A DNA stretch of 48,630 nt, taken from assembly GCA_013287545.1 (NCBI GenBank), contig JABDDQ010000010.1:1-48630 (forward strand). Direction: 5' to 3'. Positions 1 to 9,078 of the stretch are shown one piece after another. The notes under the pieces were generated by a model. It had not been told where the DNA came from and ran no database searches. It saw nothing but the letters and a program-made list of their open reading frames with translations. This DNA is from Bacteroidota bacterium. Its GTDB lineage: Bacteria; Bacteroidota; Bacteroidia; B-17B0; Aurantibacillaceae. Positions within the stretch are counted from its first letter, which is position 1. Each line of letters starts with the position of its first letter. The position numbers were made by a program, and so were the translations under genes.

Positions 1-24
1 ATACCCGTATGTTTTCTTTAAAAC

Positions 25-723
25 TCACTTAGAATAAAGGTAAGGCATTAACGTTGTTTTCCAAATATTGTAAGCAGTGGGGGTAAGGTGTACCCCATCG
101 GACACAAATAAATCATTTAGTTTGGGATACTTTATAAAAGCTGTATGTATATCAACATAAGTTAGGTTAAACTCCTGAGCTATTTTTTTTAGGTTTTCGT
201 TTTGTGCCAGTATTCTATTGTTTACATCTTTATTATCCGTTAAAAACGATGGACGGTTAATAATAACAGGTAAATTACTTTGTATATATATTTTAGTTTG
301 AGGACTTTGAGTCTGCATTTTTTTTATCACCTCACGGTAGTTGGCACAAATATCATCTAAGGCTATTTTTTCAATTATATCGTTAATGCCAATTTCAATA
401 AAAAGTTTCTCGGGTTTTAGTTTGGTAATGTTATCTATGCGTTTTACTAAACCTTCGCTAAAATCGCCTACAATGCCACAGTTTAAAAGTGTTGTATCAG
501 CAAAATATTCATTTACATTAAATAATTCGGTTAAGCTATTGCCTAAAAAAACAACTTTATACTTATCAGGAGGCGTGTTTTTTATCTCCTCGTTACGTTG
601 TTGCCAGTGTTCTGAGCTAAGTGTTTTTTCCACAATCCAGCGTTGTTTTAGTTTCTTCCCACACAAAAAAAGCAACCATAAACTTAAGAGAGCAATGCAA
701 ACTATCCAAATAAACCTCCTCAT
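25..723 (-). CDS. SGNH/GDSL-type hydrolase, membrane-anchored or secreted
   Basis: This is a probable esterase or lipase-like hydrolase of the SGNH superfamily. Numbered from the upstream GTG at 732, the protein shows the block I motif GNSLTE with the likely nucleophile Ser66 (Asn replaces the usual Asp of GDSL), a block III motif IEIGINDI, and the C-terminal DGVHLTPTAY that supplies the Asp-His pair. The N-terminus has one long hydrophobic segment, so it is a signal anchor or signal peptide. I prefer the ATG at 723 because the codon at 732 is GTG and overlaps a TAGGTTTG promoter box. The resulting length of 232 aa is normal for the family. The substrate cannot be told; deacylation of a glycan or lipid is an inference. 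It is divergent from folC. Confidence 0.85.
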   Translation of the reverse strand: MRRFIWIVCIALLSLWLLFLCGKKLKQRWIVEKTLSSEHWQQRNEEIKNTPPDKYKVVFLGNSLTELFNVNEYFADTTLLNCGIVGDFSEGLVKRIDNITKLKPEKLFIEIGINDIIEKIALDDICANYREVIKKMQTQSPQTKIYIQSNLPVIINRPSFLTDNKDVNNRILAQNENLKKIAQEFNLTYVDIHTAFIKYPKLNDLFVSDGVHLTPTAYNIWKTTLMPYLYSK

Positions 724-731
724 TTCAAACA

Positions 732-739
732 CAAACCTA
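732..739 (-). promoter_or_regulatory. Bacteroidota -7 box for the SGNH hydrolase gene
   Basis: The minus strand reads TAGGTTTG, an exact match to TAnnTTTG. It lies 8 bases upstream of the ATG at 723, so the leader would be very short. No TTTG was seen 19 bases upstream. Confidence 0.45.
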
Positions 740-764
740 CGTAATTAATTGGCGTTATTTATAG

Positions 765-772
765 TATTTTTG
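765..772 (+). promoter_or_regulatory. Bacteroidota -7 box for folC
   Basis: TATTTTTG matches TAnnTTTG exactly, 27 bases before the folC start codon and facing away from the SGNH promoter. The -33 element is not convincing. Confidence 0.5.
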
Positions 773-799
773 CTTCGTTTTTAAGCAGATAAACCGAAA

Positions 800-2110
800 A
801 TGAACTACAAGCAAACACTTGATTATTTATACACACAACTGCCCATGTTTCAGCGCATTGGGGCTGCCGCTTATAAAGCTGATTTAGTTAATACATTAGC
901 TATTTGCAAACTTTTAAATAACCCAGAAAACAAATTTAAAAGCATACATGTGGCAGGCACCAACGGCAAAGGTTCAACTTCGCATATGTTGGCGGCGATT
1001 TTTCAGCAAGCGGGTTATAAAACAGGTTTATATACATCACCCCATTTAAAAGATTTTAGAGAGCGTATAAAAATTAATGGGAAAGAAATTTCTAAAAAAT
1101 ATATTACCGGATTTGTAGAAAAACATAAAACTGATTTTGAAAAAATAGAACCTTCATTTTTTGAATGGACGGTAGGGCTTGCCTTTAATTATTTTGCCGA
1201 ACAAAAAGTTGATATTGCTATAATTGAGGTTGGGTTAGGAGGGAGGCTCGATTCTACTAATGTTATAAGGCCCTTGTTGTCATTAATAACTAATATAAGT
1301 TTCGATCATACAAACCTGCTTGGTAACACGCTACCTAAAATAGCCAAAGAAAAAGCGGGCATTATTAAACCAAAAACACCCGTGGTTATTAGTCAAACAC
1401 AAGCTACGGTAAAAAAAGTATTTGTAGAAAAAGCCAAAGCAAGTAATAGCAAAGTTTATTTTGCGGATGACATGTTTATTCATCAAAAAGAAAATTACCT
1501 GCCTAAGAAATCGCTTACCAAGCATTCTTACAAAAAAGGCAACGAACTTATATCTGTTGTAAGTGATTTACCGGGCACCTATCAGCAATACAATATTGCG
1601 GGAGTTTTAACGGCCTTAGCTATTTTAAAACACGATTTTAAAATAAAAGACAAGTATATAATTAAAGCTCTTAGTAATGTTAAAAAGCTAACAGGTTTAC
1701 ATGGCAGGTGGGAGTTAATAAACAAACACCCGCGTGTTATTGCCGATACTGGGCATAACAAAGATGGAATTCTACAAGTAATTGATTGTGTTAGCCGTGA
1801 GTTTAAATCAAGTACGGTAAAAGGTAAATTGCATGTGGTTTTTGGTGCTGTTAATGATAAAGATGTAAGCAGCATTTTTGCATTGTTAAAAACAAACAAA
1901 CATTTTGCTAATGCGACTTACTACTTTTGTAAACCTAATATACCAAGAGGCATGGAGTTAACTGTTTTATATAAAGCAGCTCAACAACAAGGTTTAAAAG
2001 GCAAAACATATTCATCGGTTAAAAAAGCCTTGCAGGTTGCCAAAAAAACGGCTAAGGCAAACGAGTTGGTTTTTGTGGGTGGAAGCACTTTTACCGTGGC
2101 AGAGGTTTAA
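800..2110 (+). CDS. folC: Bifunctional folylpolyglutamate synthase/dihydrofolate synthase
   Basis: A cytoplasmic Mur-ligase family enzyme that adds glutamate to dihydropteroate and tetrahydrofolate using ATP. The ATP-binding loop HVAGTNGKGST lies at residues 50-60, followed by the family motif YTSPHLKDFRERIKING around residues 78-95. The segments EVGLGGRLDSTNV and ISFDHTNLLG give the magnesium/substrate part of the central domain, and ADTGHNKDG marks the start of the C-terminal Mur ligase domain. At 436 aa it has the usual length. It stands alone, divergent from the SGNH hydrolase gene, with a promoter box at 765. Confidence 0.95.
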   Translation: MNYKQTLDYLYTQLPMFQRIGAAAYKADLVNTLAICKLLNNPENKFKSIHVAGTNGKGSTSHMLAAIFQQAGYKTGLYTSPHLKDFRERIKINGKEISKKYITGFVEKHKTDFEKIEPSFFEWTVGLAFNYFAEQKVDIAIIEVGLGGRLDSTNVIRPLLSLITNISFDHTNLLGNTLPKIAKEKAGIIKPKTPVVISQTQATVKKVFVEKAKASNSKVYFADDMFIHQKENYLPKKSLTKHSYKKGNELISVVSDLPGTYQQYNIAGVLTALAILKHDFKIKDKYIIKALSNVKKLTGLHGRWELINKHPRVIADTGHNKDGILQVIDCVSREFKSSTVKGKLHVVFGAVNDKDVSSIFALLKTNKHFANATYYFCKPNIPRGMELTVLYKAAQQQGLKGKTYSSVKKALQVAKKTAKANELVFVGGSTFTVAEV

Positions 2111-2160
2111 ATATTAAGATTAATAGGCCTTTTGTTGATAACAACTTAACTATTTGGTAA

Positions 2161-2191
2161 TTTGGTACTCTTCCCTTTTTTTATACATTTG
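2161..2191 (+). promoter_or_regulatory. Full Bacteroidota promoter (TTTG-N19-TACATTTG)
   Basis: TTTG at 2161-2164, exactly 19 bases, then TACATTTG at 2184-2191, a perfect match to the Bacteroidota sigma consensus. A run of seven T lies directly before the -7 box. The predicted transcript start, about five bases further on, falls at the first base of the structured leader. Confidence 0.75.
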
Positions 2192-2280
2192 TAATAACAA
2201 GTGAACACCTTATCCAGGGTTTGCCAAGTTAAACAGAACGAGGTAAATCATCTGGTACCATTTGTGTAAAATTAATTTAC
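2192..2280 (+). ncRNA. Structured 5' leader RNA, copy A (new candidate motif)
   Basis: The outer stem pairs ACAAGTG (2197-2203) with CATTTGT (2259-2265), with one G-U pair. The inner stem pairs CCAG (2214-2217) with CTGG (2252-2255) and GGTTTGCC (2218-2225) with GGTAAATC (2242-2249), with two G-U pairs. The joining strand GAACACCTTAT is nearly the same as in copies B and C. GTGTAAAA follows the outer stem, as in copy B. GTAAA (2266-2270) and TTTAC (2276-2280) can pair immediately before the ATG. The structure was read by eye and not folded by software. I do not recognise it as a known riboswitch class. Confidence 0.6.
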
Positions 2281-3981
2281 ATGAAGAAATTAGTACTGTT
2301 ATTAATATTCGTTATTAGGTTTTCTGTTATTGATGCTGCCGCTCCTACCATTCAAGCTTCTGGTATTAATTTCCCTAAAATAGGATGCAATGCCTTTGAA
2401 ATAAATTGGACTAATGGGAACGGTTCAAATAGAATTGTAGCTGTTTACCCGGCGGGGGGTATAACTCTACCTACTATAGCTTATGCGGCAAATCAAATTT
2501 ATAATAGCGGAGGGGCTATAGGGGGGGGGAAAGTTGTTTATGACGGGACAGGGAATTCAGTAATTGCAGTTGGTTTGGCTGCAAATACTACTTATACTAT
2601 AATAGTATTTGAATATAATGCGGGCCCGGCTTATCTTACCACTACTACTAATTCAGTTACAGTTACAACAGATGTTACTTGTACTTGTCCGGTTATGACT
2701 GGCGCGGTAATAAATGGATGCGGCCCTAATAATAGCAATACTGGTAGTTGCCCTGGAGGTTGTGGGGAAGGTGATTCAGAAATTTTATTGTTTAATTCTT
2801 CGTCATATGGTTTTGTTACCAACAGTAGTGCTTCAGATGGTTCGCCATCAAATACCGGGAATAGTATTCCATTTATGAATTATTCCTCAGCTGGTAACGC
2901 AAATATTGCCGATGCTGTTGCTTATACGTCTAACGCAGCCCTTACAACAACATTAAATGGTATGACGGGTTGCGCAAACTCTTTTATAGATGCAAGTGCG
3001 GGAGCTGTGCCACCTTGGTCAACAGTAATGATGGTTAAAAATACTTTTTGCGCTTCAAGTTATACTTTAACCAGCTTATGCTCTTTTGCACCTATTTATG
3101 TTTTATATGTAAATGGTGGTGTAGGTGGAGGTGGTGTAGGGTGGGCAGGAGAAAATACAGCAGTATCTGGCTGTGCTCAAGGAAATTTCTCTAATGGTGC
3201 AGGAAGCATTCGCTACTTCGATATTGATTTCACAAAAATAAGTACTATTGATGGAGGCGCAAGTTCTGCATCTTGTGAGTATTATTATTCATATAATTGG
3301 GGCTCGAGTAGCGATGGCGATGGTATATATTTTTCGGGGTCGGCTGTAGGAGGGTCTAGTACAGGAACAGCAGTAGATGCTTCAGGAATCTCAACAGGAG
3401 CTTGTAATCTGCCGGTTGTTCTCCCAATAAAATTAATAAACTTTAGAGCTAATAGAACACAGGATGGGACTAATATTAATTGGACAACAGTTTCAGAAGC
3501 GAATAATGATTATTTTGAAGTAGAGTACTCGTTAGATGCAACAAACTTTATACCTTATAAGGAAGTAAAAGGTGCCGGTAATAGTACTAACACAAAAAAT
3601 TATTCATGCTCTTTTACACTTAATGTTGGAAATAACGCGGTATTTTTTCGTTTAAAGCAAGTTGATTATAACGGTAATTTTTCATACAGCAGTATTATTT
3701 CTGTTGGGGGACCATTACCTACTACATCTAACATAAATGTTTTTTACAATACAGAAAAAGATAAAATAGTAACTCGTTTTCATTTAGATTACCCGCAGGA
3801 AGTAAACATAAGTTTATATGATGTTACCGGAGCTAAAATACAAGGAATAACCTCTCTTTTATATAGTGAGGGAGATAATGAAATCCCACTTAATGCTCCT
3901 GATAAAGCGGGAATTTACATTTTAGTGTACCAAAATGGAAGTAGTTTGCCTATTCATCAAAAAATTATGGTAACGAAATAG
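2281..3981 (+). CDS. Secreted protein with T9SS type A sorting domain
   Basis: A 566-aa exported protein with an N-terminal signal peptide (MKKLVLLLIFVIRFSVIDA). Residues 20-115 resemble a fibronectin type III-like fold. The middle is rich in Gly, Ser and paired Cys (about 135-385). At 390-480 there is a common Bacteroidota pre-sorting module with the motifs INWTTVSEANNDYF and FRLKQVDYNGNFSYS. The last 80 residues are a type A T9SS sorting domain ending in KIMVTK. It would be moved through the outer membrane by T9SS and anchored or released; the function of the passenger is not recognisable. It is monocistronic, with its own promoter and a structured leader shared with the next gene. Confidence 0.85.
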   Translation: MKKLVLLLIFVIRFSVIDAAAPTIQASGINFPKIGCNAFEINWTNGNGSNRIVAVYPAGGITLPTIAYAANQIYNSGGAIGGGKVVYDGTGNSVIAVGLAANTTYTIIVFEYNAGPAYLTTTTNSVTVTTDVTCTCPVMTGAVINGCGPNNSNTGSCPGGCGEGDSEILLFNSSSYGFVTNSSASDGSPSNTGNSIPFMNYSSAGNANIADAVAYTSNAALTTTLNGMTGCANSFIDASAGAVPPWSTVMMVKNTFCASSYTLTSLCSFAPIYVLYVNGGVGGGGVGWAGENTAVSGCAQGNFSNGAGSIRYFDIDFTKISTIDGGASSASCEYYYSYNWGSSSDGDGIYFSGSAVGGSSTGTAVDASGISTGACNLPVVLPIKLINFRANRTQDGTNINWTTVSEANNDYFEVEYSLDATNFIPYKEVKGAGNSTNTKNYSCSFTLNVGNNAVFFRLKQVDYNGNFSYSSIISVGGPLPTTSNINVFYNTEKDKIVTRFHLDYPQEVNISLYDVTGAKIQGITSLLYSEGDNEIPLNAPDKAGIYILVYQNGSSLPIHQKIMVTK

Positions 3982-4092
3982 CTTATCTTTTCTTCTAAAA
4001 GAAGCACCCGAAACTCGTCGAATGTTCATATTTTATCGACTATTTTGATAAATAGTTAATGGTTTGTTAACTTACTCCGGTTTTTTTTTCTT

Positions 4093-4100
4093 TATTTTTG
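4093..4100 (+). promoter_or_regulatory. -7 box of the 1211-aa CHU_C gene
   Basis: TATTTTTG matches TAnnTTTG. It is preceded by a run of nine T, as in the other two leader-bearing promoters. The -33 position (4070-4073) reads ACTT, a poor match. The structured leader starts six bases downstream. Confidence 0.6.
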
Positions 4101-4183
4101 GCGCAAACAAGTGAACATCCTAAACAGGGTTTATATAAAAGTAGGTCTACTTTATAAACTGCCTGAAAACCATTTGTGTAAAA
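4101..4183 (+). ncRNA. Structured 5' leader RNA, copy B
   Basis: The outer stem is ACAAGTG (4107-4113) with CATTTGT (4171-4177). The inner stem is CAGG (4125-4128) with CCTG (4162-4165), extended by GTTTATA (4129-4135) and AAAGTAG (4138-4144) pairing with the continuous arm CTACTTTATAAAC (4147-4159), with a small bulge. The linker GAACATCCTAAA matches copies A and C. GTGTAAAA follows at 4176-4183. About 40 unstructured bases then lead to the ATG at 4224. Confidence 0.6.
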
Positions 4184-4223
4184 CAAATAAGGTGCTTGCA
4201 ATAACAACAACTAAATACTAAGG

Positions 4224-7200
4224 ATGAAAAAAACAGCTATTCAAAAAAAATTGAAAAAATATTTTTTAGTTTTAATAACGTCTATGCCCGTACTTGCTTT
4301 TTCGCAAACAACGGTAACACCAAACACATCTGCAATTACTCTTGCGCAAGACATTGTAGGAAGTGGAGTTACTGTAACTGCTGCTAATTTTAATAAATGT
4401 GGTGGTGTGCCAACAGGCTCAGTGGTATCGGCAGGTACTTTTACCAATACAAGTGGAGACCTTGGAATATCAAACGGAATTATTTTAACTACGGGTACTG
4501 CTACCGATGCCGGATTAGCTTATACATATACCGCAAGCACCCAACTTAGTTATACTTATACCGACCATGACCTTGTTACAATAAGTAGTGGTAGTATTTA
4601 TGATGTATGTTCACTGTCTTTTACATTTACGCCTGTTTGTAATCAACTTAGTATAACATATGTTTTTGCATCAGAAGAATGGCCTAGATATATTTGTGGT
4701 ACCGGTACTCATGCTTACAACGATGCTTTTGGTATATTTTTAACAGGGGTTAACCCAAGTGGTGGTAATTATGTAGCGCAAAATATTGCTACTTTACCAA
4801 ATGCAGCTCATACACCAGTTCAAATTGATAGCATTAATGATAATTACAATAATTTATGCGGTAAGCCTGAAAACGTAAGTTATTTTGTTAATAATGGAGG
4901 TGCTACAGGTCACCACTATAATGATATTGTATATGATGGTTTTACAGTACCGGTAACTTCGGTAACGGGGGTTGCACCATGCAGCACATATGTTATGGAA
5001 ATAGCTATAGGCGAAGCCGGTAACGGAAAATTTGATTCGGGTGTGTTTATAAAAGGTAGTTCAGTTGGTTGTGGGGCACCGCCTGCAATTACGGCTTCTG
5101 CTACACCGAATAACTGTGGTAGCAACAATGGTACTGCTACAGCAATGGTAAGTGGCTTTTCGGGGACACCAACATATAGTTGGACCCCAGGTGGGCAAAC
5201 TACCGGTACAATTTCGGGTTTAGCAACAGGGGTTTATACTTGTTCGGTTGGATTACCGAGTTGTTCTTCTACCGCATACACAACGGTTACTGCAACCGTA
5301 ACTAATGGTGGGTCGCCTCCTTCTTTAAGCATTAGTGGTACACAAACTTTATGTGCAGGTAACAGCACAACATTAACCGGTGGTACTGCAGCAAACTACA
5401 CATGGATGCCGGGTAACATAACAACTAATACAATTACTGTTAGTCCTGCATCAAATACAACTTATACACTTACAGGTGCAAACGGAACTTGTACAGCAAG
5501 TGCAGTAGCTACAGTAAGTGTAAATACAAACCCTGTTATTTCAGTGAATGACCCTTCTTCTTGCGCAGGACAAGCAATAATTCTGCAGGCAAGCCCTTCT
5601 ACACTTAGTACATACACTTGGACAGGGGTTTCTTCTTCTACAAGTACAGCAAGCGTTGCACCAAATACTACAACATCATATACTGTTGCAGGTACCGATG
5701 CTAATGGGTGTGTAAGTAACAGTGCAGTAGCTACAGTAAGTATAACAGCCAGTGTTCAAATATCTGTTACATCAAGCAGCAATCCGCCTTGTATAAACTC
5801 TAACTATACGTTAACTGCTAACGGAGCTAACACTTATACGTGGGTTCCAAATGTAGGCACTTTTACAGCGTTAGATGGTAATAATACTCAAATAAGTGTA
5901 ACACAAGGTACAGCGGCCGTAACATTTACGGTTTCAGGTACAGGTTCTTGTCCGGCTACACAGGATGTTTTTACCGTAACTCCCGCACCCGTAACCACTT
6001 TAACTATTTCACCTTCAAATAATTCAATGGTTTGTTTTGGTGGTACAGTAACCGTTTCGGCGAGTGGAGCTAACTCTTATACTTGGACTCCAACTATTAG
6101 TAATGGGGTTGCTTTTACACCTACAACAAGTACGGTATACTCTGTAGCTGCAACAGATAACTATGGCTGTACGATAGATTCAAGCGTTAGCATTATAGTA
6201 AATAACCCTCCGGTTTTTACAGTAAATGCACCTCCTATTTGTGCGGGGCAAACAGCTACTTTAACTGCCAGCCAATCTACTTATACTTACACGTGGCAAG
6301 GTTCAGCATCTACGGCATCAACTATAACAGTTACTCCATCTACTTCACCTCAAACATATACTGTTAGCGCGGTAGATGGGAATGGTTGTGAAAGTAGTGT
6401 TGTAACAGCAACTGTAACCACCAATCCGCTTCCAACTATATCAATTACAGCTAATCCGGCTAATGCTACTATTTGTACCGGGGGCACTATTACTTTAACG
6501 GCAAGTGGAGCCAGCACTTATACATGGACACCAAGTATAACAAACGGAACAGCATTTACACCAACTGTTTCGCAATCTTATTCTGTTTATGCTACAGATG
6601 CAAATGGTTGTACAAATGTTACACCACAAACGGCTGATGTAACTGTAAACCCGATAACAACACTTGTAGTAACAGGAAACCCTGCTTGTTCAGGAAGCAA
6701 TTCAACTTTTACAGCCGCAGGTGCTAATTCATATACTTGGAGTACTTCAGATTTAACTTCAAGTATAACTGTTTTAGCATCTAATAATCAAACATATACG
6801 GTAATTGGTACCGATGCAAATAACTGCCCTACCGCACCTGCAATTGCAACGGCAACAGTAAACCCATTACCTAATGTAACTGTAGCTTCAAACCCAACAA
6901 GTGGAGCCGTTTGTGCTGGTTCTAATGCAACTTTAACAGCATCAGGTGCACAAACATACACTTGGAGCACGGGCTCAACTAATAACCCTATTACTGTGAA
7001 CCCAACTACTCCAATTACCTATACCGTAGTTGGCACAGATGGAAATAACTGCTCAAACTTTTTTACTATACCCATTAGTATAAACCCTCTACCAACAGCA
7101 CAAACTATTACAGCAAGCAGTCCGCTTGTTTGTATAGGAGCAATAAATCCACCGGTAACTTTATCAGCATCAAACCCAGGAACATGGGTTGGGCCTGCAC

Positions 7201-7859
7201 CATCAACAGCAACAATTAGTGCTAATTCAGCGTCAATTAGTGTAACACATGGCGGAGTTTATACTTTATATACCACAAATAGTTGTGGAAGTGCAGCATC
7301 GCCACCATTTACACTTGCCGCTGATTCGGTTATAGCAAACTTTACCGCAACCCCAGTAACAGGGCAAACACCTTTATTTGTAACTTATATGAACACATCT
7401 ACTGCGTTGGCAAGTAACACGTTAAGTTACAACTGGGCTTTTGGTGATGGTAACAGTTCTATAACCACTAACACTACTAATCTTTTTACAGGTGCGGCTA
7501 CTTACCAAACTACACTTACTGCAACCGATAATTTAGGTTGTAAAGATACGGCTACTGTATATATTGTAGTTAATGTAGTTCCACCCGTTATAGTAATTCC
7601 TAATATATTTACGCCTAATGGCGATGGTAAAAATGATATATTTGAAATTGATGCTACCGGTATAAACAATTTTGATTGTAAGGTTTATGACCGTTGGGGC
7701 TTGCTTTTACACGAATGGCAAGGCACAAGTGGCGGATGGGATGGTAAAGCCAGAAATGGAAATAATTGCACAGATGGAACTTATTTTTACATAATTACCT
7801 ATACGGATAACTATAATAAATCAACTATAAAAGATGGCTTCTTTCAGCTAATCAGATAG
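4224..7859 (+). CDS. Giant secreted protein: choice-of-anchor L, Ig-like repeats, PKD, CHU_C (T9SS type B)
   Basis: A 1211-aa exported surface or adhesin-like protein. A signal peptide ends at about residue 29 (PVLAFSQ). Residues 30-280 form a choice-of-anchor L domain, with the motifs GISNGIILTTG and VFASEEW. About eight Ig-like repeats of 75-90 aa follow, each with a CAG...TLTASGA..YTW start and a TYTV.GTD.NGC end. A PKD domain (NYNWAFGDGNS-like) lies at roughly 1040-1120. The last 85 residues are a gliding-motility-associated C-terminal (CHU_C) domain with IPNIFTPNGDGKND, YDRWG and GGWDGKARNG, which directs export through T9SS. It is monocistronic between its own promoter/leader and a strong terminator. 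Adhesion or matrix function is inferred from the domain type. Confidence 0.9.
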   Translation: MKKTAIQKKLKKYFLVLITSMPVLAFSQTTVTPNTSAITLAQDIVGSGVTVTAANFNKCGGVPTGSVVSAGTFTNTSGDLGISNGIILTTGTATDAGLAYTYTASTQLSYTYTDHDLVTISSGSIYDVCSLSFTFTPVCNQLSITYVFASEEWPRYICGTGTHAYNDAFGIFLTGVNPSGGNYVAQNIATLPNAAHTPVQIDSINDNYNNLCGKPENVSYFVNNGGATGHHYNDIVYDGFTVPVTSVTGVAPCSTYVMEIAIGEAGNGKFDSGVFIKGSSVGCGAPPAITASATPNNCGSNNGTATAMVSGFSGTPTYSWTPGGQTTGTISGLATGVYTCSVGLPSCSSTAYTTVTATVTNGGSPPSLSISGTQTLCAGNSTTLTGGTAANYTWMPGNITTNTITVSPASNTTYTLTGANGTCTASAVATVSVNTNPVISVNDPSSCAGQAIILQASPSTLSTYTWTGVSSSTSTASVAPNTTTSYTVAGTDANGCVSNSAVATVSITASVQISVTSSSNPPCINSNYTLTANGANTYTWVPNVGTFTALDGNNTQISVTQGTAAVTFTVSGTGSCPATQDVFTVTPAPVTTLTISPSNNSMVCFGGTVTVSASGANSYTWTPTISNGVAFTPTTSTVYSVAATDNYGCTIDSSVSIIVNNPPVFTVNAPPICAGQTATLTASQSTYTYTWQGSASTASTITVTPSTSPQTYTVSAVDGNGCESSVVTATVTTNPLPTISITANPANATICTGGTITLTASGASTYTWTPSITNGTAFTPTVSQSYSVYATDANGCTNVTPQTADVTVNPITTLVVTGNPACSGSNSTFTAAGANSYTWSTSDLTSSITVLASNNQTYTVIGTDANNCPTAPAIATATVNPLPNVTVASNPTSGAVCAGSNATLTASGAQTYTWSTGSTNNPITVNPTTPITYTVVGTDGNNCSNFFTIPISINPLPTAQTITASSPLVCIGAINPPVTLSASNPGTWVGPAPSTATISANSASISVTHGGVYTLYTTNSCGSAASPPFTLAADSVIANFTATPVTGQTPLFVTYMNTSTALASNTLSYNWAFGDGNSSITTNTTNLFTGAATYQTTLTATDNLGCKDTATVYIVVNVVPPVIVIPNIFTPNGDGKNDIFEIDATGINNFDCKVYDRWGLLLHEWQGTSGGWDGKARNGNNCTDGTYFYIITYTDNYNKSTIKDGFFQLIR

Positions 7860-7885
7860 TTTGTGCTTTTAAATTTATAGTAATA

Positions 7886-7911
7886 AAAGAGGGCTTAGTG
7901 CCCTCTTTTTT
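7886..7911 (+). terminator. Rho-independent terminator after the 1211-aa gene
   Basis: AAAGAGGGC (7886-7894) pairs perfectly with GCCCTCTTT (7900-7908) around the loop TTAGT, followed by more T. It ends the transcript 27 bases after the stop codon. Confidence 0.85.
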
Positions 7912-8013
7912 ATGGTTTATAGTTAATAAAAAGAAGGTTTTTATTAATATAATCTTAAAATTAGATTATTATCATAATAATTTTATTTTATATTTTCGTA
8001 TCTTAGTTATCAG

Positions 8014-8964
8014 ATGTTTAAAGGGCAGTTTGTAAAAATATTTATTTTCTTCTTACTTTTCTGTAATTCCTTATTCGCACAATATTTTGCGAAGAGAGAC
8101 TCGTGGAAAAAAGAACAGAATGAAATTTATATTGGAGGAGGGGCTGCTGGCTTTTTAGGTGATTTAGGGGGGTTAAACAGAGTTGGTACGCATTATAGTT
8201 ATGCTGATATAGAACCAAGTCTTACTAAAACTGCTTGGAGTGCCGGTTTTAGGCATAGAGTAAGTAAAAAGTGGGCATCACGTACCGAATTTAGTTTTCT
8301 TCAGGTTAGCGGAAACGACGCTTTAACCCAAGAACCATTTAGGCATAATAGAAACCTGAATTTTAAATCGAACATTTTTGAACTTAGTCAAAGTGTTGAG
8401 TTTGCGCTATCTTTTGATAAGCATGGTAATAGATATAAAATTAAAAAAACACTAATTCGTCGTTACCACTCTTACGGTTCGTATTTTTATTTAACGGCTG
8501 GTGTGGGTGTGTTTTATTACAACCCAAAAGAAGAATTAAAAGGAACTTGGTATAATATACATGATTACAGTTTAGAGGGACAGGGTTTGCCTGGTGGGCC
8601 TAAGCAGTTTTCAAGAATTTCAATTTCTATTCCGGTTGGTTTAGGATTAAAATATACTATTGCCAGAAGGTGGTCAGTTGGTATAGAGTATCTTTTCAGA
8701 AAAACATTTACCGATTATATTGATGGTGTTAGCGGTACTTATTATGATAAAGCTAAATTATTGCAATATAAGGGCCCAACGGCGGTAGCTTTGGCCGATC
8801 CAAGTTTAGGCATTATACCAAATGCTACATCACCTAACGGAGATGGTAGCGGAGCACAGCGTGGCGATAGAAAAGATAAAGATTCGTATTTTACTTTACA
8901 GGTAAAAGTAGGTTATGTTTTAAAAAGCAAAAAACGCCGTCATACTACCAAAGCTAAGTTTTAA
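8014..8964 (+). CDS. Outer-membrane beta-barrel protein, PorG/DUF6089-like
   Basis: A 316-aa exported protein with a clear signal peptide (MFKGQFVKIFIFFLLFCNSL, cleaved near FAQ). The mature part starts with a conserved-looking block, EIYIGGGAAGFLGDLGG, then alternating amphipathic strands with aromatic residues (FYLTAGVGVFYYNP, ISIPVGLGLKYTIARRWSVG, FTLQVKVGYVL) typical of an 8- to 12-strand outer-membrane barrel. The overall pattern recalls DUF6089/PorG-type proteins, some of which belong to the T9SS envelope complex; that assignment is inference from pattern, not a search. The C-terminus is a basic tail. It sits alone between a terminator and prc. Confidence 0.7.
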   Translation: MFKGQFVKIFIFFLLFCNSLFAQYFAKRDSWKKEQNEIYIGGGAAGFLGDLGGLNRVGTHYSYADIEPSLTKTAWSAGFRHRVSKKWASRTEFSFLQVSGNDALTQEPFRHNRNLNFKSNIFELSQSVEFALSFDKHGNRYKIKKTLIRRYHSYGSYFYLTAGVGVFYYNPKEELKGTWYNIHDYSLEGQGLPGGPKQFSRISISIPVGLGLKYTIARRWSVGIEYLFRKTFTDYIDGVSGTYYDKAKLLQYKGPTAVALADPSLGIIPNATSPNGDGSGAQRGDRKDKDSYFTLQVKVGYVLKSKKRRHTTKAKF

Positions 8965-9078
8965 TTTTAGTTTGCTAATACTGGTTTAAAACCGTTTAAC
9001 GTTATTTAAATTTCTTTCTTACCAATTTTGCAATAAGGCAGCTAAGTTTTCGTTAACTTTATAGTCAACTATCTTACC

